From Eubacterium sp. (lineage in GTDB: Bacteria > Bacillota > Clostridia > Lachnospirales > Lachnospiraceae), in assembly GCA_017541035.1 (NCBI GenBank), contig JAFXZW010000021.1, positions 1-64,000 of the forward strand: 64,000 nucleotides of DNA, read 5' to 3'. The notes below the pieces were generated by a model, which saw nothing but the letters and a program-made list of their open reading frames with translations, ran no database searches and was not told the DNA's origin. Shown here piece by piece: positions 41,529 through 51,184 of the stretch; the first letter of the stretch is position 1, and each line of letters begins with the position of its first letter. Made by a program: the position numbers and the translations under genes.

Positions 41529-44132
41529 TCAATAATTCTGCTTGCGGATCGTTTCGATGATGTTCTGCTTTCGGATACGCCGCACCGCACTCCACATGAT
41601 CAGCCATACGATAAGGATAACCGCAAAGACGGAAATGATGATGGCCGCCCAGGGAATCACATAGCCGTAATTGATCCGTGAACGGATAGCCAGATAGATC
41701 AGCCCCGACAGCAGCACGCCCAGCGGTATACCGATCACCAGTGATCGCAGGGAATAAAGAAGTCCCTCCAGGCGGATCATACGGATAAATTCCTTTTGCG
41801 TCATACCAACGGAACGGAGCATGGCGAATTCCCGGCTTCGCAAATTCATATTTGTATTAATGGTATTAACGATATTGGTAAGACCGATGAGTACGATCAC
41901 GATAAGAAAGCCATACAGGAAGATCTCCAGCACCAGGATCATCCGATGATTCTGCTGTCTCTGGGCTTCGATATTGAAGATACGGTAACGGAAACCATCC
42001 TTTTGTTCCAGTCCCGCAATTGCCTTCTCCGCTGCCTCTGCATCCACCGCATCCACATAAAGCGGTTGAATCGAACAAAGTGCGGGGAGTTTTGGAAAAT
42101 GCTTCTCGCTTATGAAAAGCATCAGACCGCCGTACTCGCGAAAATATCCGCTGAATCCCAAAGGCAGCTCATCGCCTTCACCATCCAGCACTACCTTTTC
42201 CACCCGACAGGTGCTTTCGCTGTAGGTTCGGTCCGGAACGCCTTCTTCCGCTTCCTTCTGCGTGATTTCCCGCAGACCGCTGACATAGGAAAATGTCACT
42301 TCATCTCCGGCGGAGATCCTGGAAACCCGCCTTCTTGTCTTGACATCCTTCTCCACGTCATAGTATATATCACAATCCGCAAGGATTGCAACCTTATCCG
42401 GTGTATTCGTCTTCACGCCGATCCGGGAAAGATACTCCCCGAAATCCTTCTCCGGGAGGATCATAATGTTGACGCTGAAGCTTTCCTCCTCCCCGTATTC
42501 TTTTACGCGGTCCGCAAAGGATGCGGATGCATATGCGTCGAGAGAAAGCTCCCCGTCACTCTGAATACCGAAACCCGAATTCCGTATCCCGGGAAGGTTG
42601 CGGATCTCCGCATAACAGTGGCGAATGGTTTCCGGATCCGGCTGATCATCCTCGCCGACGACCGAGATTTCCAGGTTACTGTCATACTCGCTGTATGCTT
42701 CGCCCACCAGTCTTTTTCCGTAATCCACAAACCCGGATATGGCGATAAATGTAGAGATTCCGATCACCAGGGAAACCACTGTTGTGCGGTATTTCCTGCG
42801 GCTGCGCTTCAGATTTTTCTCTGCGATCACTCCTCCGATACCGAAAAGCTTCTTCGTTTTTCTTCCGACCTTAAGGCTCCGGCCATCCGTTTGAATTTCA
42901 TCCGTACCGCGGATCACATCGATGGGCGTTATCCTGGCAGCCTTTCTTGCAGGAAGGATGGATGCAAGAAGGATCGTCACAGCGGACAGAGCTACGGAGA
43001 AAGCCGCAACCCACCAGGGGAAGGTGTATATCATTCCGAAACTGATCACCTTCTTCAGGAGCAGGTTCACCACCTGATCCAGTACCCAGATCACAAAGGC
43101 TCCCAGAGCAATCCCGGCTGTCGTTCCGATCAGAAAGATATAGAGCCCTTCTCTGAGCACAATCCCCCGGATCTGCCTTTTCGTAGCACCCACGCTGGCC
43201 AGCATCCCCAGCTGGGTCTTCTTATCCTCCACAGAAATGCGAAAGCCATTGGAAATGACGAACACGCTGGTTCCCACAATAATGAGACTGATGATCGTTC
43301 CCAGCAGCACCACCATTCTCATATAGGAATCCGTGAATCCGCCCTCATAACGGACCAACATGCTGGTACTGAAATCATATCCCTCATCTATGCTTTCCAG
43401 AACTTCGCTGATCCCGTCCATATATTCAGAAAAATGAGCGGGATCATCAAACCGGATATAGATCTCACTGTACTTTTCCAGGAAATCCTCCTCCCTTACG
43501 AAGGCCGTACAGCTTCCGGAATGTTCCAGGGAATAACGGTTTTCCACGATTCCGACTACCTTGTACTCTGCCTCACCGTGAGAGATAAATTGTTCTTCCT
43601 CCGCGCTTTCCCAGCCGTAATACGGAATCTCACCTCCATTTTCCTCATCAGGAATGACCCGGTCACCGATTTCGATCCGCAGGGTATCGCCCACCTTCGG
43701 AGCTCCTTCCATCGATGCATAGTGTTCCGTGAGGACCATTTCCGAAGCATTTTCCGGAAGACGTCCTTCCAGAAGCTCTATGTTCATCTGGGCAAATGCC
43801 ATGTCATCCAAACCGTATACCGTCAGGTACTCGCGTCCCGTTTTCACGGGATCCAGTTTTGCGAAGGCAAGAGTCTGTACCGTACCGGCCTTCTCCACAT
43901 GGGCATTGTTCATCAGAATATCATATTGTTCTTTATTTCTAATCCCGAATTCAACATGGTAATCCCCCGTGCTTCGCTTATAATCCTCTATAATGGAATG
44001 TCGGAAGGTTGCGACCATGCCCACCACTGTACAGATCAGGGCTGTGGACAGCATTACACCGATGATCGTCACAAAGGTGCGCTTCCGGTTACGGGTCAGA
44101 TTTCGTCTGGTAAATCTACTGATCACGTTCAC
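41529..44132 (-). CDS. ABC transporter permease, FtsX-like, large extracytoplasmic domain
   Basis: 867 residues. One N-terminal helix (about 18-38) is followed by a large extracytoplasmic region and three helices near residues 255-405 (first FtsX-type set); then a second set with an equal layout: helix near 450-470, a second outer region, and three helices in the last 150 residues. The motif ASVGATKRQIRGIVLREGLYIFL and its repeat RSVGMTQKEFIRMIRLEGLLYSL mark the two coupling segments. Such permeases with a dedicated ATPase and two-component pair usually sense or remove peptide antibiotics or act in lipoprotein-type export. Starts 5 bp after the ATPase stop. Confidence 0.9.
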   Translation of the reverse strand: MNVISRFTRRNLTRNRKRTFVTIIGVMLSTALICTVVGMVATFRHSIIEDYKRSTGDYHVEFGIRNKEQYDILMNNAHVEKAGTVQTLAFAKLDPVKTGREYLTVYGLDDMAFAQMNIELLEGRLPENASEMVLTEHYASMEGAPKVGDTLRIEIGDRVIPDEENGGEIPYYGWESAEEEQFISHGEAEYKVVGIVENRYSLEHSGSCTAFVREEDFLEKYSEIYIRFDDPAHFSEYMDGISEVLESIDEGYDFSTSMLVRYEGGFTDSYMRMVVLLGTIISLIIVGTSVFVISNGFRISVEDKKTQLGMLASVGATKRQIRGIVLREGLYIFLIGTTAGIALGAFVIWVLDQVVNLLLKKVISFGMIYTFPWWVAAFSVALSAVTILLASILPARKAARITPIDVIRGTDEIQTDGRSLKVGRKTKKLFGIGGVIAEKNLKRSRRKYRTTVVSLVIGISTFIAISGFVDYGKRLVGEAYSEYDSNLEISVVGEDDQPDPETIRHCYAEIRNLPGIRNSGFGIQSDGELSLDAYASASFADRVKEYGEEESFSVNIMILPEKDFGEYLSRIGVKTNTPDKVAILADCDIYYDVEKDVKTRRRVSRISAGDEVTFSYVSGLREITQKEAEEGVPDRTYSESTCRVEKVVLDGEGDELPLGFSGYFREYGGLMLFISEKHFPKLPALCSIQPLYVDAVDAEAAEKAIAGLEQKDGFRYRIFNIEAQRQQNHRMILVLEIFLYGFLIVIVLIGLTNIVNTINTNMNLRSREFAMLRSVGMTQKEFIRMIRLEGLLYSLRSLVIGIPLGVLLSGLIYLAIRSRINYGYVIPWAAIIISVFAVILIVWLIMWSAVRRIRKQNIIETIRKQNY

Positions 44133-44137
44133 TTCTG

Positions 44138-44818
44138 CTACCCTCTCTTCACATCCTTTTTGATCTGTCCGTCCTGAATGGTGATCACCCGGTCAGCCTG
44201 TGCCGCAATATCCAGATCATGGGTGATCATGATAATGGTCTGTCCCGTGCTCCGATTGGCCCTCTGCAGCAGCGCGATGATCTCATCACTGGCCTTCTTA
44301 TCCAGGTTTCCCGTCAATTCGTCTGCCAGAATGATGGCCGGCTGATTGATCAGAGCTCGTCCGATGGCTACACGTTGCTGCTGTCCGCCGGACATCTGGC
44401 TGGGCAGATGCTTCTCCCGGCCGGTCAGCCCCAGTGTTGCGATCAGCTCCGCCAGTCTCTCCGGATCCACATCCTTTCCATCCAGATCGCATGGCAGAGA
44501 AATGTTCTCCTCTGCGGTGAGCACCGGGATCAGATTGTAAAACTGGTAGATCAGACCGACCTGTCTCCGCCGGAAGATTGCAAGCGTATCGTCATCCTGG
44601 GCATACACATCCTGTCCGCCGATATATACCTTTCCGGAAGTGGGTCTGTCCACACATCCAAGAAGGTGCAGCAGAGTGGACTTGCCGCTTCCGGAGGCTC
44701 CGATGATGCAGAGAAATTCTCCCTTTTCCACCGAAAAGCTGATGTCATCCACCGCCCGAACCTCTGTCTCGCCACTGCCGTAGATCTTCGATAAATGTTC
44801 CGTCCGTAAGATTTCCAT
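44138..44818 (-). CDS. ABC transporter ATP-binding protein (MacB/LolD-like)
   Basis: 226 residues from ATG 44818, preceded by GAGGAG; a TTG at 44833 would overlap that site. Walker A GASGSGKSTLLHLLG, Q-loop YQFYNLIPVLTAEENI, signature MSGGQQQRVAIGRAL, Walker B AIILADELTGNLD, and the H-loop in IIMITHDLDIA. DELTGNLD and the general pattern are those of FtsX-permease partners. First gene of the four-gene module; a palindromic element (44851-44926) lies upstream. Confidence 0.94.
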   Translation of the reverse strand: MEILRTEHLSKIYGSGETEVRAVDDISFSVEKGEFLCIIGASGSGKSTLLHLLGCVDRPTSGKVYIGGQDVYAQDDDTLAIFRRRQVGLIYQFYNLIPVLTAEENISLPCDLDGKDVDPERLAELIATLGLTGREKHLPSQMSGGQQQRVAIGRALINQPAIILADELTGNLDKKASDEIIALLQRANRSTGQTIIMITHDLDIAAQADRVITIQDGQIKKDVKRG

Positions 44819-44850
44819 TTTCTCTCTCCTCAAAGATATTTTCCGAACAT

Positions 44851-44926
44851 ATCATGATGCTGGGGTCAAAAAGTATTGCGCAAGCGCATCGCACGGACCT
44901 TTTGACCCTATCATCATATCATACCA
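44851..44926. repeat. Palindromic dispersed element, copy B
   Basis: Termini ATCATGATG and CATCAT are roughly inverted; GGGTCAAAA and TTTTGACCC arms surround GCGCAAGCGC and ATCGCACGGACC. Right half 44878-44919 matches 10134-10175 at 40 of 42 positions; the left arm is shorter than in copy A. It is between the pyrI terminal hairpin and the ABC ATPase start. Confidence 0.8.
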
Positions 44927-44945
44927 AAGTGACAATAAAGTGACT

Positions 44946-44978
44946 GATGGCCGGACCCTACTAAAAGGTCCGGCCATC
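44946..44978 (-). terminator. Hairpin downstream of pyrI
   Basis: Perfect 12-bp arms GATGGCCGGACC and GGTCCGGCCATC around a 9-base loop, 84 bp past the pyrI stop. The downstream U-run is weak. A second structured stretch lies at 45006-45064 (CTGAGAC/GTCTCAG enclosing CGGAAG/CTTCCG and GAATAA/TTATTC). Confidence 0.65.
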
Positions 44979-45061
44979 CTACCCGGTCAAAATAGTCCCG
45001 ATCCCCTGAGACACCACGCCCCCGGAAGACTTGCTTCCGACGAGAATAACCCTTATTCGTC

Positions 45062-45475
45062 TCAGGCCTCATCACAATAAATGCATCGGTAGATCCGCTT
45101 CTCCACATCCGTCAGGCGGAAAATGTGATCCACACCCGGCTCCACCACTGTGATACAGCGGGGATTCTTGCATTTCTTGATATTGATAAGCTTCTTGGGA
45201 AGATCCACTTTTTTCTTCTCAATGGTTTCTCCGTCCTTGATAAGACTGACGGTGATATTGGGATCAATGTAGCCTATGACATCCAGGTCGATATTGTAAT
45301 CGGCTTTGTCCACCTTGATGATGTCCTTCTTTCCCATCTTGCCACTGCGCACATTCTGAATCAGCGCCACACTGCAGTCCAACTTGTCCAGCCCCAGATC
45401 GTAATAGATCTGCATGGCCTTACCGGCTGTGATATGATCAAGAACGATGCCGTTCTGGATACTGTCTATCTTCAT
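45062..45475 (-). CDS. pyrI: Aspartate carbamoyltransferase regulatory subunit
   Basis: 137 residues from ATG 45475 behind AAAGGAGG; an upstream ATG at 45526 is inside pyrB. N-terminal allosteric domain (IDSIQNGIVLDHITAGKAMQIYYDLG, seen in parts) and C-terminal zinc domain with CKNPRC (about 103-108) and YRCIYC (about 130-135), the four Cys that bind zinc and contact PyrB. It gives nucleotide control (CTP/ATP) of aspartate transcarbamylase. PyrBI pairs are less usual in Bacilli but known in Clostridia. Confidence 0.94.
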   Translation of the reverse strand: MKIDSIQNGIVLDHITAGKAMQIYYDLGLDKLDCSVALIQNVRSGKMGKKDIIKVDKADYNIDLDVIGYIDPNITVSLIKDGETIEKKKVDLPKKLINIKKCKNPRCITVVEPGVDHIFRLTDVEKRIYRCIYCDEA

Positions 45476-45522
45476 ATTGGTTATTCCTCCTTTAATCGAG
45501 CTTTGACGTCCCGGAATGACAG

Positions 45523-46437
45523 TCACTCTATCCCCAGCAGATGCAGGATAAGTGCCTCACGGACATATTTTCCGTACAGAACCTGCTTGAAATACAGCGC
45601 CCGCGGATCCTTGTCCACGGAGGTGGCGATCTCATTCACCCGCGGAAGGGGGTGCAGTACGATCATATCCTCCCGACCCAGTGCCATCTTCTTTGTATCC
45701 AGGATATAGGTATCCTTCAAACGGACATAATCCGCCTCATTAAAGAAACGTTCCCTCTGAACCCTTGTCATGTACAGGATATCCAGCTCCGGCATGGAAT
45801 CCTCCAGAGAAGTAACCTCCTTATATTCCAGTCCGGCCGGTTCCAGCACATCGGAAATGATATAATCCGGAACCTTAAGCTCCTCCGGCGAGATCAGAAC
45901 GAAACGTATCCCCTTATAACGGGAAAGAGCCTTGATCAGGGAATGAACTGTACGTCCGAATTTCAGATCTCCGCAGAGACCGATCGTAAAATGGTCCAGC
46001 CTGCCCTTTTCACTGAGAATGGTGAGCAGATCCGTCAGGGTCTGGGTCGGATGATTGTGCCCGCCATCTCCGGCATTGATGATGGGAACCGGTGAATACA
46101 GACTTGCCAGCATCGGAGCCCCTTCATTCATATGCCGCATCGCAATCACATCCGCAAAACAACCTACCACACGTACCGTATCCTCCACACTTTCTCCCTT
46201 GGAGACCGAAGACGAGGATGCCTCTGAAAAACCAAGCACCTGCCCGCCAAGCTCGATCATGGCAGCCTCGAAAGAGAGGCGTGTCCGGGTACTCGGCTCA
46301 TAGAAAAGGGTTGCGATCTTTTTTCCCCTGCATTTCTCACTGTAGGCTTCGGGATGCGCCATAATATCCTGGGCCTTGTGCAGGATGCTCCACAGTTCGT
46401 CCTCGGAAAGGTCCATGGGATCGATCAAATGCTTCAT
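45523..46437 (-). CDS. pyrB: Aspartate carbamoyltransferase catalytic subunit
   Basis: 304 residues from ATG 46437 behind AAGGAGG. Carbamoyl-phosphate motif [12 protein letters not shown], the SSVSKGES loop (flexible 80s loop with Ser and Lys), [12 protein letters not shown], and HPLPRVNEI. It makes N-carbamoyl-aspartate, the committed pyrimidine step. It is followed after 47 bp by pyrI; the upstream neighbour is a carbamoyltransferase relative. A weak hairpin (46464-46491) separates the two. Confidence 0.96.
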   Translation of the reverse strand: MKHLIDPMDLSEDELWSILHKAQDIMAHPEAYSEKCRGKKIATLFYEPSTRTRLSFEAAMIELGGQVLGFSEASSSSVSKGESVEDTVRVVGCFADVIAMRHMNEGAPMLASLYSPVPIINAGDGGHNHPTQTLTDLLTILSEKGRLDHFTIGLCGDLKFGRTVHSLIKALSRYKGIRFVLISPEELKVPDYIISDVLEPAGLEYKEVTSLEDSMPELDILYMTRVQRERFFNEADYVRLKDTYILDTKKMALGREDMIVLHPLPRVNEIATSVDKDPRALYFKQVLYGKYVREALILHLLGIE

Positions 46438-46463
46438 CTTCTCATTCCTCCTTACCACAGAAA

Positions 46464-46491
46464 CAGGTCCGCCCAAAAAAGAACGAACCTG
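46464..46491 (-). other. Imperfect hairpin between the carbamoyltransferase-like gene and pyrB
   Basis: CAGGTCCG/CGAACCTG arms (one mismatch) with an AAAAAA-containing loop, lying 8 bp past the stop of the gene at 46499. Could terminate part of the transcripts or attenuate pyrB expression; no clear U-run. Confidence 0.45.
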
Positions 46492-46498
46492 CTGATCA

Positions 46499-47431
46499 TT
46501 ACGATTTTAACAATGTGTACATAACCGCCTTCTCTGCATGGCGGCGATTTTCTGCCTGATCCAGAATATGCTCCATATGCTTCCTCTCGATTTCTTCGGA
46601 AATCTCAAAACCGACATGCATAGGCATGTCATGCAATACGATGGCTTTACTCTCTCCGATGAAATCCGCATTCAGCTGATAAGGCATCATTTTCTTCATC
46701 AACTCCGCTTTTCTCTCCTGATAAGCAGGATCATTGAAGAACTCCATATCCAGCCATGTATCGGTATACAGCACATCCATATCCTCCACATAACGCTTGA
46801 TCTCTTCAATGGGAAGGGACGGATCCAGTTCCACATAATGCCCGGTAGCCGCTGCCGCCTCATAGAAATCAGGGCCACAGACCGTATCATTCACAAGAGG
46901 AGTAAGACCGAACAGCGTACCGTGTCCCATCTTTGCAAAAAATTCCACCAGAGAATTGAAAACGTTATTCTTCGCGCCGATATACATCAGACGTACGTCC
47001 AGAGAACCGAATTTCTCGATCACGGTCAGCATATCCGCCAGGATCTGACAGGGATGATACGAATTGTCACATCCATTGATAAAGGGGACAGTGACATTTT
47101 CACCGAAAAGCTCTACCGTCTCGTTCTTCACCAGTCGGGCCATGATGATATCTACATTCCGACATACATATTTTATCTCGGAAACGGGCTCCCCTAAAAC
47201 GAAATTCGAATCCCGCCAGAGCTGATTGAAATAGGAACCGCCCATCTCGGTGATCCCCGTCGTAAAGGACAGGAATGTCCGGGTGGATGTTTTTTCAAAT
47301 AAAGTATAAAGCTTCTTTCCTTCCAGCGCGTGGGCATACTTTCCGGGATCCTTCTTCATATCCAGAGCCAGATCCAGGATTGCAGTAAGCTCCTCTGCTG
47401 TGAAGTTTTTAAAATTCAGCATGTTTTTCAC
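46499..47431 (-). CDS. Ornithine-carbamoyltransferase-like protein with altered active-site motifs
   Basis: 310 residues. I choose the GTG at 47431 because GGGAGG is 8 bases upstream; ATG 47422 is 17 bases away. The fold and several blocks follow the OTC family: [12 protein letters not shown] (carbamoyl-phosphate site), [29 protein letters not shown] and DVLYTDTWL. Two features depart: the usual STRTR is STRTF, and the second-substrate motif HCLP is [11 protein letters not shown], which is nearer to motifs of less studied carbamoyltransferases. Family membership is firm; ornithine as substrate is not. No other arginine genes are in the window. It precedes pyrBI on the same strand by 61 bp. 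Confidence 0.75.
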   Translation of the reverse strand: MKNMLNFKNFTAEELTAILDLALDMKKDPGKYAHALEGKKLYTLFEKTSTRTFLSFTTGITEMGGSYFNQLWRDSNFVLGEPVSEIKYVCRNVDIIMARLVKNETVELFGENVTVPFINGCDNSYHPCQILADMLTVIEKFGSLDVRLMYIGAKNNVFNSLVEFFAKMGHGTLFGLTPLVNDTVCGPDFYEAAAATGHYVELDPSLPIEEIKRYVEDMDVLYTDTWLDMEFFNDPAYQERKAELMKKMMPYQLNADFIGESKAIVLHDMPMHVGFEISEEIERKHMEHILDQAENRRHAEKAVMYTLLKS

Positions 47432-47503
47432 GTTACTGTCCTCCCGATACAAAAATGTACCGCAAACGACTCCCTATCCTTCACAGGGAATAAGGGTATC
47501 ACA

Positions 47504-48691
47504 TCATAGATATTTTTTCAACGCTTCTGCCATATCGGTCTTCTCCCAGGGCACATCAATATCAGTGCGTCCGAAATGGCCGTAAGCAGCGGTTTGTTTG
47601 TAGATTGGTCTTCTGAGATCCAGCATTTTTATGATTCCTGCCGGACGAAGGTCGAAATTCTCACGGACTATCTCGGTCAGGCGCTGATCCGAAAGCTTTC
47701 CCGTGCCGAAGCTGTCCACCATGACCGAAGTGGGCTGTGCCACGCCGATGGCGTAACTGAGCTGAATTTCACATTTTTCCGCCAGACCTGCTGCCACGAT
47801 ATTTTTGGCAACATAACGGGCTGCATAGCATGCGGAACGGTCCACCTTCGTCGGATCCTTTCCGGAAAAGGCTCCGCCCCCGTGACGGGCATATCCTCCG
47901 TAGGTATCAACAATGATCTTCCGGCCGGTAAGACCCGAATCACCCTGAGGCCCGCCTATCACGAAACGGCCCGTAGGATTGATATAATATTTCGTATTCT
48001 CATCCAGCATTTCAGAGGGAAGGATCGGATCGAAGACATATTTCCGGATATCCTCATGGATCTGCTCCTGCGACACATCCTCGCTATGCTGAGTGGAAAG
48101 GACTACTGCATCGATCCGGAAGGGATGTCCTTTCTCGTCATATTCCACCGTCACCTGGGTTTTCCCATCCGGGCGAAGATACGGAAGTGTTCCGTTCTTA
48201 CGTACTTTCGAAAGCTGAAGAGCCAGCTTGTGTGCCATGGAAATGGGATAAGGCATCAGTTCCGGTGTCTCCGTCGTCGCATAGCCGAACATCAGGCCCT
48301 GATCACCGGCTCCGATGGCCTCCAGCTCTTCATCCGTCATCTGATTTTCTTTTGCTTCCAAAGCCCGGTCTACGCCCAGAGCGATATCCGCAGACTGCTC
48401 GTCAATCGCCAGAAGGATTCCACAGGTATCACAGTCAAAGCCGTATTTTGCACGGTCATACCCGATCTCACGAATGGTCTCCCGGGCTATCTTCTGCATA
48501 TCCACATAGGCCTGCGTCGTGATCTCGCCCATGACAAGAACAAGTCCTGTCGTTGCGCAGCACTCGCAGGCTACGCGGCTGTTCGGATCCTGACGGATCA
48601 GTTCATCCAGTATGGCATCGGAAATCTGGTCACAAATCTTATCCGGATGCCCCTCCGTTACCGATTCCGATGTAAAAAAACGTCGTTCCAT
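47504..48691 (-). CDS. metK: S-adenosylmethionine synthetase
   Basis: 395 residues, ATG behind [30 protein letters not shown] (seen in two parts), [13 protein letters not shown] (hexapeptide signature), [23 protein letters not shown] and the [14 protein letters not shown] [11 protein letters not shown] block are intact. It makes S-adenosylmethionine from methionine and ATP, feeding the several methyltransferases here. No SAM riboswitch was found in the short upstream gap, which holds palindromic element C. Confidence 0.97.
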   Translation of the reverse strand: MERRFFTSESVTEGHPDKICDQISDAILDELIRQDPNSRVACECCATTGLVLVMGEITTQAYVDMQKIARETIREIGYDRAKYGFDCDTCGILLAIDEQSADIALGVDRALEAKENQMTDEELEAIGAGDQGLMFGYATTETPELMPYPISMAHKLALQLSKVRKNGTLPYLRPDGKTQVTVEYDEKGHPFRIDAVVLSTQHSEDVSQEQIHEDIRKYVFDPILPSEMLDENTKYYINPTGRFVIGGPQGDSGLTGRKIIVDTYGGYARHGGGAFSGKDPTKVDRSACYAARYVAKNIVAAGLAEKCEIQLSYAIGVAQPTSVMVDSFGTGKLSDQRLTEIVRENFDLRPAGIIKMLDLRRPIYKQTAAYGHFGRTDIDVPWEKTDMAEALKKYL

Positions 48692-48715
48692 TTATATTTC
48701 CTTTCGCAGCAAAAA

Positions 48716-48768
48716 ATGATGATGCTGGGGTCAAAAGGTATTTTGCCCCCCCAGCTGATGATTCGGCG
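48716..48768. repeat. Palindromic dispersed element, copy C
   Basis: ATGATGATGCTGGGGTCAAAA with a TTTTG-CCCCCCAGCTGATGAT partner: a hairpin of about 14 bp. On the minus strand it is followed by ATCATCATTTTTTG, so it may also act as the terminator of the GNAT gene that stops at 48776. Confidence 0.75.
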
Positions 48769-48775
48769 AGCCCGA

Positions 48776-49243
48776 CTACAGAATCTTCTCCATTCCCACC
48801 TTTTGGGGAACAAGCCCGCATTTCTCGTAGAATTCCATCGCGTCCTTATTGCAGCTCCAGACATTAAGCGTCAGGTTATAACAACCGTTCTTCCGAGCCA
48901 CATAGCAGGCGTGATCATAGAGAGCTTCTCCCACACCGTGACCACGAAGATGCTCGTCCACGCAGAAATCATCTATGTACAAAGTCTTGATAGGCGTCAG
49001 CACGTGATCTGACGAATGTTCGATATAAATGCAGAAAATATAGCCCATGGGACGGTCTCCGTCATCAACCGCCACATAGATAGGTCGGATCTCATTATCG
49101 ATCAGCGCCTCCAGCTGCTCATCGTCGTACTTCCGGCCGATCTTAAAAAGGTCCGGCCGGGCATTGTGATGAACAAGATCCACCTGATCCAGCAGTTCAT
49201 TTATGACCGGAATATCTTTTTTTTCCGCACGCCGAATCCTCAT
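48776..49243 (-). CDS. GNAT-family N-acetyltransferase
   Basis: 155 residues. N-terminal MRIRRAEKKDIPVINELLDQV, the acetyl-CoA binding loop in IDDFCVDEHLRGHGVGEALYDHA (R/Q-x-x-G-x-G/A as RGHGVG) and NLTLNVWSCNKDAMEFYEKCGL near the C-terminus are diagnostic. The acceptor is unknown. It ends 8 bp before palindromic element C, and starts 24 bp past the hybrid kinase stop. Confidence 0.9.
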   Translation of the reverse strand: MRIRRAEKKDIPVINELLDQVDLVHHNARPDLFKIGRKYDDEQLEALIDNEIRPIYVAVDDGDRPMGYIFCIYIEHSSDHVLTPIKTLYIDDFCVDEHLRGHGVGEALYDHACYVARKNGCYNLTLNVWSCNKDAMEFYEKCGLVPQKVGMEKIL

Positions 49244-49267
49244 CTCTCAGTTCCTTTCCGACATCTC

Positions 49268-51025
49268 CTACTTCCGGATATACTTGTTCAGCGTATCCAC
49301 AACCACATTCAGGTTATAAGGCTTCGCTATGTAGTCATCCAGCTGATTCTCGATGATCCTCTCCTTATCACCGAACATGGCCCGGGCCGTAACGGCGATG
49401 ATGGGAAGGCGCTGACGGCGCTCGGACTTCTCAATCTTCCGGATCTCCTGCGTTGCTGCAATACCGTCCATAATAGGCATCTGTACATCGAAGAGGGCAG
49501 CGTCATACCGTTTCTTCTTAAAGAGTTCGACTGCTTTCTCACCGTTCTCGGCAATATCGTAGGAGAAGCCTGCCATACCCAGAAGCTTTCCGATCACCTG
49601 CTGGTTGACCGGCTCATCCTCTGCAACAAGGATACGTGCATTTCGTCCGTTGGCGCTGTTGATGGAGAAGATGGCCGCTTCCGGCTTCTCCTCAGCCTTC
49701 TTTTCTTCCATTTCCGCAGCCTTCACGATCTTCAGCGGGATTTCCGCGATAAATGTGGATCCGATGCCTTCCTTACTCTGCACGGAGATGGTACCGCCCA
49801 TCAGCTCCGTGATCTGCTTGGAGATTACGAGTCCCAGGCCGGAACCGCCGTATTTACGTGTATCGGAGCTGTCCACCTGAGAAAAGCGGATAAAGAGCTT
49901 GCCCATATTTGATTCGGAGATACCGATACCGGTATCTGCAACCGCGATCCGGAGCGTAGCCTTGTCTGCCGTATCATCAATGGCCGCAACCTTCACGCGC
50001 ACGCCGCCCTCGGAGGTAAACTTGATGGCGTTGGACAGAAGGCAGTTAAGTACCTGCTGGATACGCTGCCCGTCTGCACGTACCAGCTTGGGAATATTAT
50101 TACCGAAGTTAAGATCCAGAGAAATGTTCTTGCCGTCAGCTGCGGGAACCTGAGCTGCCACAGTCTCCTCGATGGCTGCCCGGATATCCGTGATCTCTTC
50201 CTTGATCTTGTATTTACCGGCTTCCAGCTTACTGATATCCAGGATATCATTGATGAGGCGGAGAAGATTGTCCGCACAGTTCTTGGCCGTGATCAGATTG
50301 TCGCGGTAATCTGCCTGCAGATCATCAGCCATCAGTGTCAGCTGGATCATGCCAAGGATACCATTGATCGGAGTCCGGATCTCATGGCTCATATTTGCAA
50401 GGAATTCCGCCTGTGTCTTATATGCAGCATTTGCATCCTCAATGGCCTGAGAGAGCTTCGCCTCCGTCTCCTTCTGGTTGGTCACATCGATGACTACCAT
50501 ATTGATATGGTCCGCCTCGGACTTGTACATAACGGTGTTGAATACCTTACCCAGCTTCTCCATGGTGATCTCCACATCCATGAGATCCCCCTCCTTGGTA
50601 CCGGAGGTATTGTAGGCACGGAACCAGGCATTGATATCCTGAAGAACCTCGATGCGGCTGTCCCCCAGAACCTTGTCCTGATAATCCGAACGATCCAGAT
50701 TGAAATAGGAATCAAAGGTAACATTGGCGTCTACCATCTGGTAACCTGTTACCTGACCTGTCGGATCCGTAATAATCCTTGCCTGCGCAAAACCGATGGG
50801 CAGGTTCATGAAAAGCTTACGGTACTTATTATCCTCCTTGGAGTTTCCCTTCCCGCTGCCCTTCAGCTGGCTGATCAGGAAGAAAGCAATCCCCGCCTGC
50901 AGGATCAGCATGATGATCCCCACTGCGGTATTCCCGGCGAGGACTCCGATCAGACCGAGTAAGGCGATCACGACACCCCCGATGATCCCAATAGTCTTAC
51001 CGTCCATTTCCTTTAACTTTTCCAT
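49268..51025 (-). CDS. Hybrid sensor histidine kinase with C-terminal receiver domain
   Basis: 585 residues from ATG 51025 behind AAAGGAG. Two transmembrane helices (about 12-55) with a very short loop, then a PAS domain (about 75-190; MNLPIGFAQARIITDPTGQVTGYQMVDANVTF in parts), HisKA box FLANMSHEIRTPINGILG, HATPase motifs NAIKFTSEGG, DTGIGISESNMGKLF and GGSGLGLVISK, and a receiver domain with AEDEPVNQQV, phospho-Asp in AALFDVQMPIMDG and the PYNLN end. The layout is that of BarA/ArcB-type hybrids minus the Hpt domain. Ligand and partner regulator are not in the window. Confidence 0.93.
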   Translation of the reverse strand: MEKLKEMDGKTIGIIGGVVIALLGLIGVLAGNTAVGIIMLILQAGIAFFLISQLKGSGKGNSKEDNKYRKLFMNLPIGFAQARIITDPTGQVTGYQMVDANVTFDSYFNLDRSDYQDKVLGDSRIEVLQDINAWFRAYNTSGTKEGDLMDVEITMEKLGKVFNTVMYKSEADHINMVVIDVTNQKETEAKLSQAIEDANAAYKTQAEFLANMSHEIRTPINGILGMIQLTLMADDLQADYRDNLITAKNCADNLLRLINDILDISKLEAGKYKIKEEITDIRAAIEETVAAQVPAADGKNISLDLNFGNNIPKLVRADGQRIQQVLNCLLSNAIKFTSEGGVRVKVAAIDDTADKATLRIAVADTGIGISESNMGKLFIRFSQVDSSDTRKYGGSGLGLVISKQITELMGGTISVQSKEGIGSTFIAEIPLKIVKAAEMEEKKAEEKPEAAIFSINSANGRNARILVAEDEPVNQQVIGKLLGMAGFSYDIAENGEKAVELFKKKRYDAALFDVQMPIMDGIAATQEIRKIEKSERRQRLPIIAVTARAMFGDKERIIENQLDDYIAKPYNLNVVVDTLNKYIRK

Positions 51026-51184
51026 TACACACTCCTTTTCTATCCTTCTCCGCCTATGCGACTTACGCGCCAAAAAAGCAACCCCATTCAGTCACACATC
51101 AGGATAACCATATCCTTAGATGCTGAATAGAAACTATTATATCGCGATTTCCACCACCTGTAAACAAGAGATAGTATTTTTTCC

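Noticed and set aside
41796..44177. Plus-strand open frame of 793 codons opposite the ABC permease
   Set aside because: It is the complement of a strongly supported FtsX permease with intact motifs; the opposite frame has no domain and is His/Ile/Arg-rich.
44834..45061. Attachment site or integrative-element edge around copy B
   Set aside because: No integrase, no tRNA and no direct repeat pair; dispersed repeat plus terminator-like hairpins account for it.
46499..47431. Calling the carbamoyltransferase argF outright
   Set aside because: Substrate motifs differ from known ornithine transcarbamylases and there is no arginine gene context.
48692..48775. SAM riboswitch upstream of metK
   Set aside because: Only 84 bp are available, filled by palindromic element C; none of the conserved SAM-I blocks is visible.
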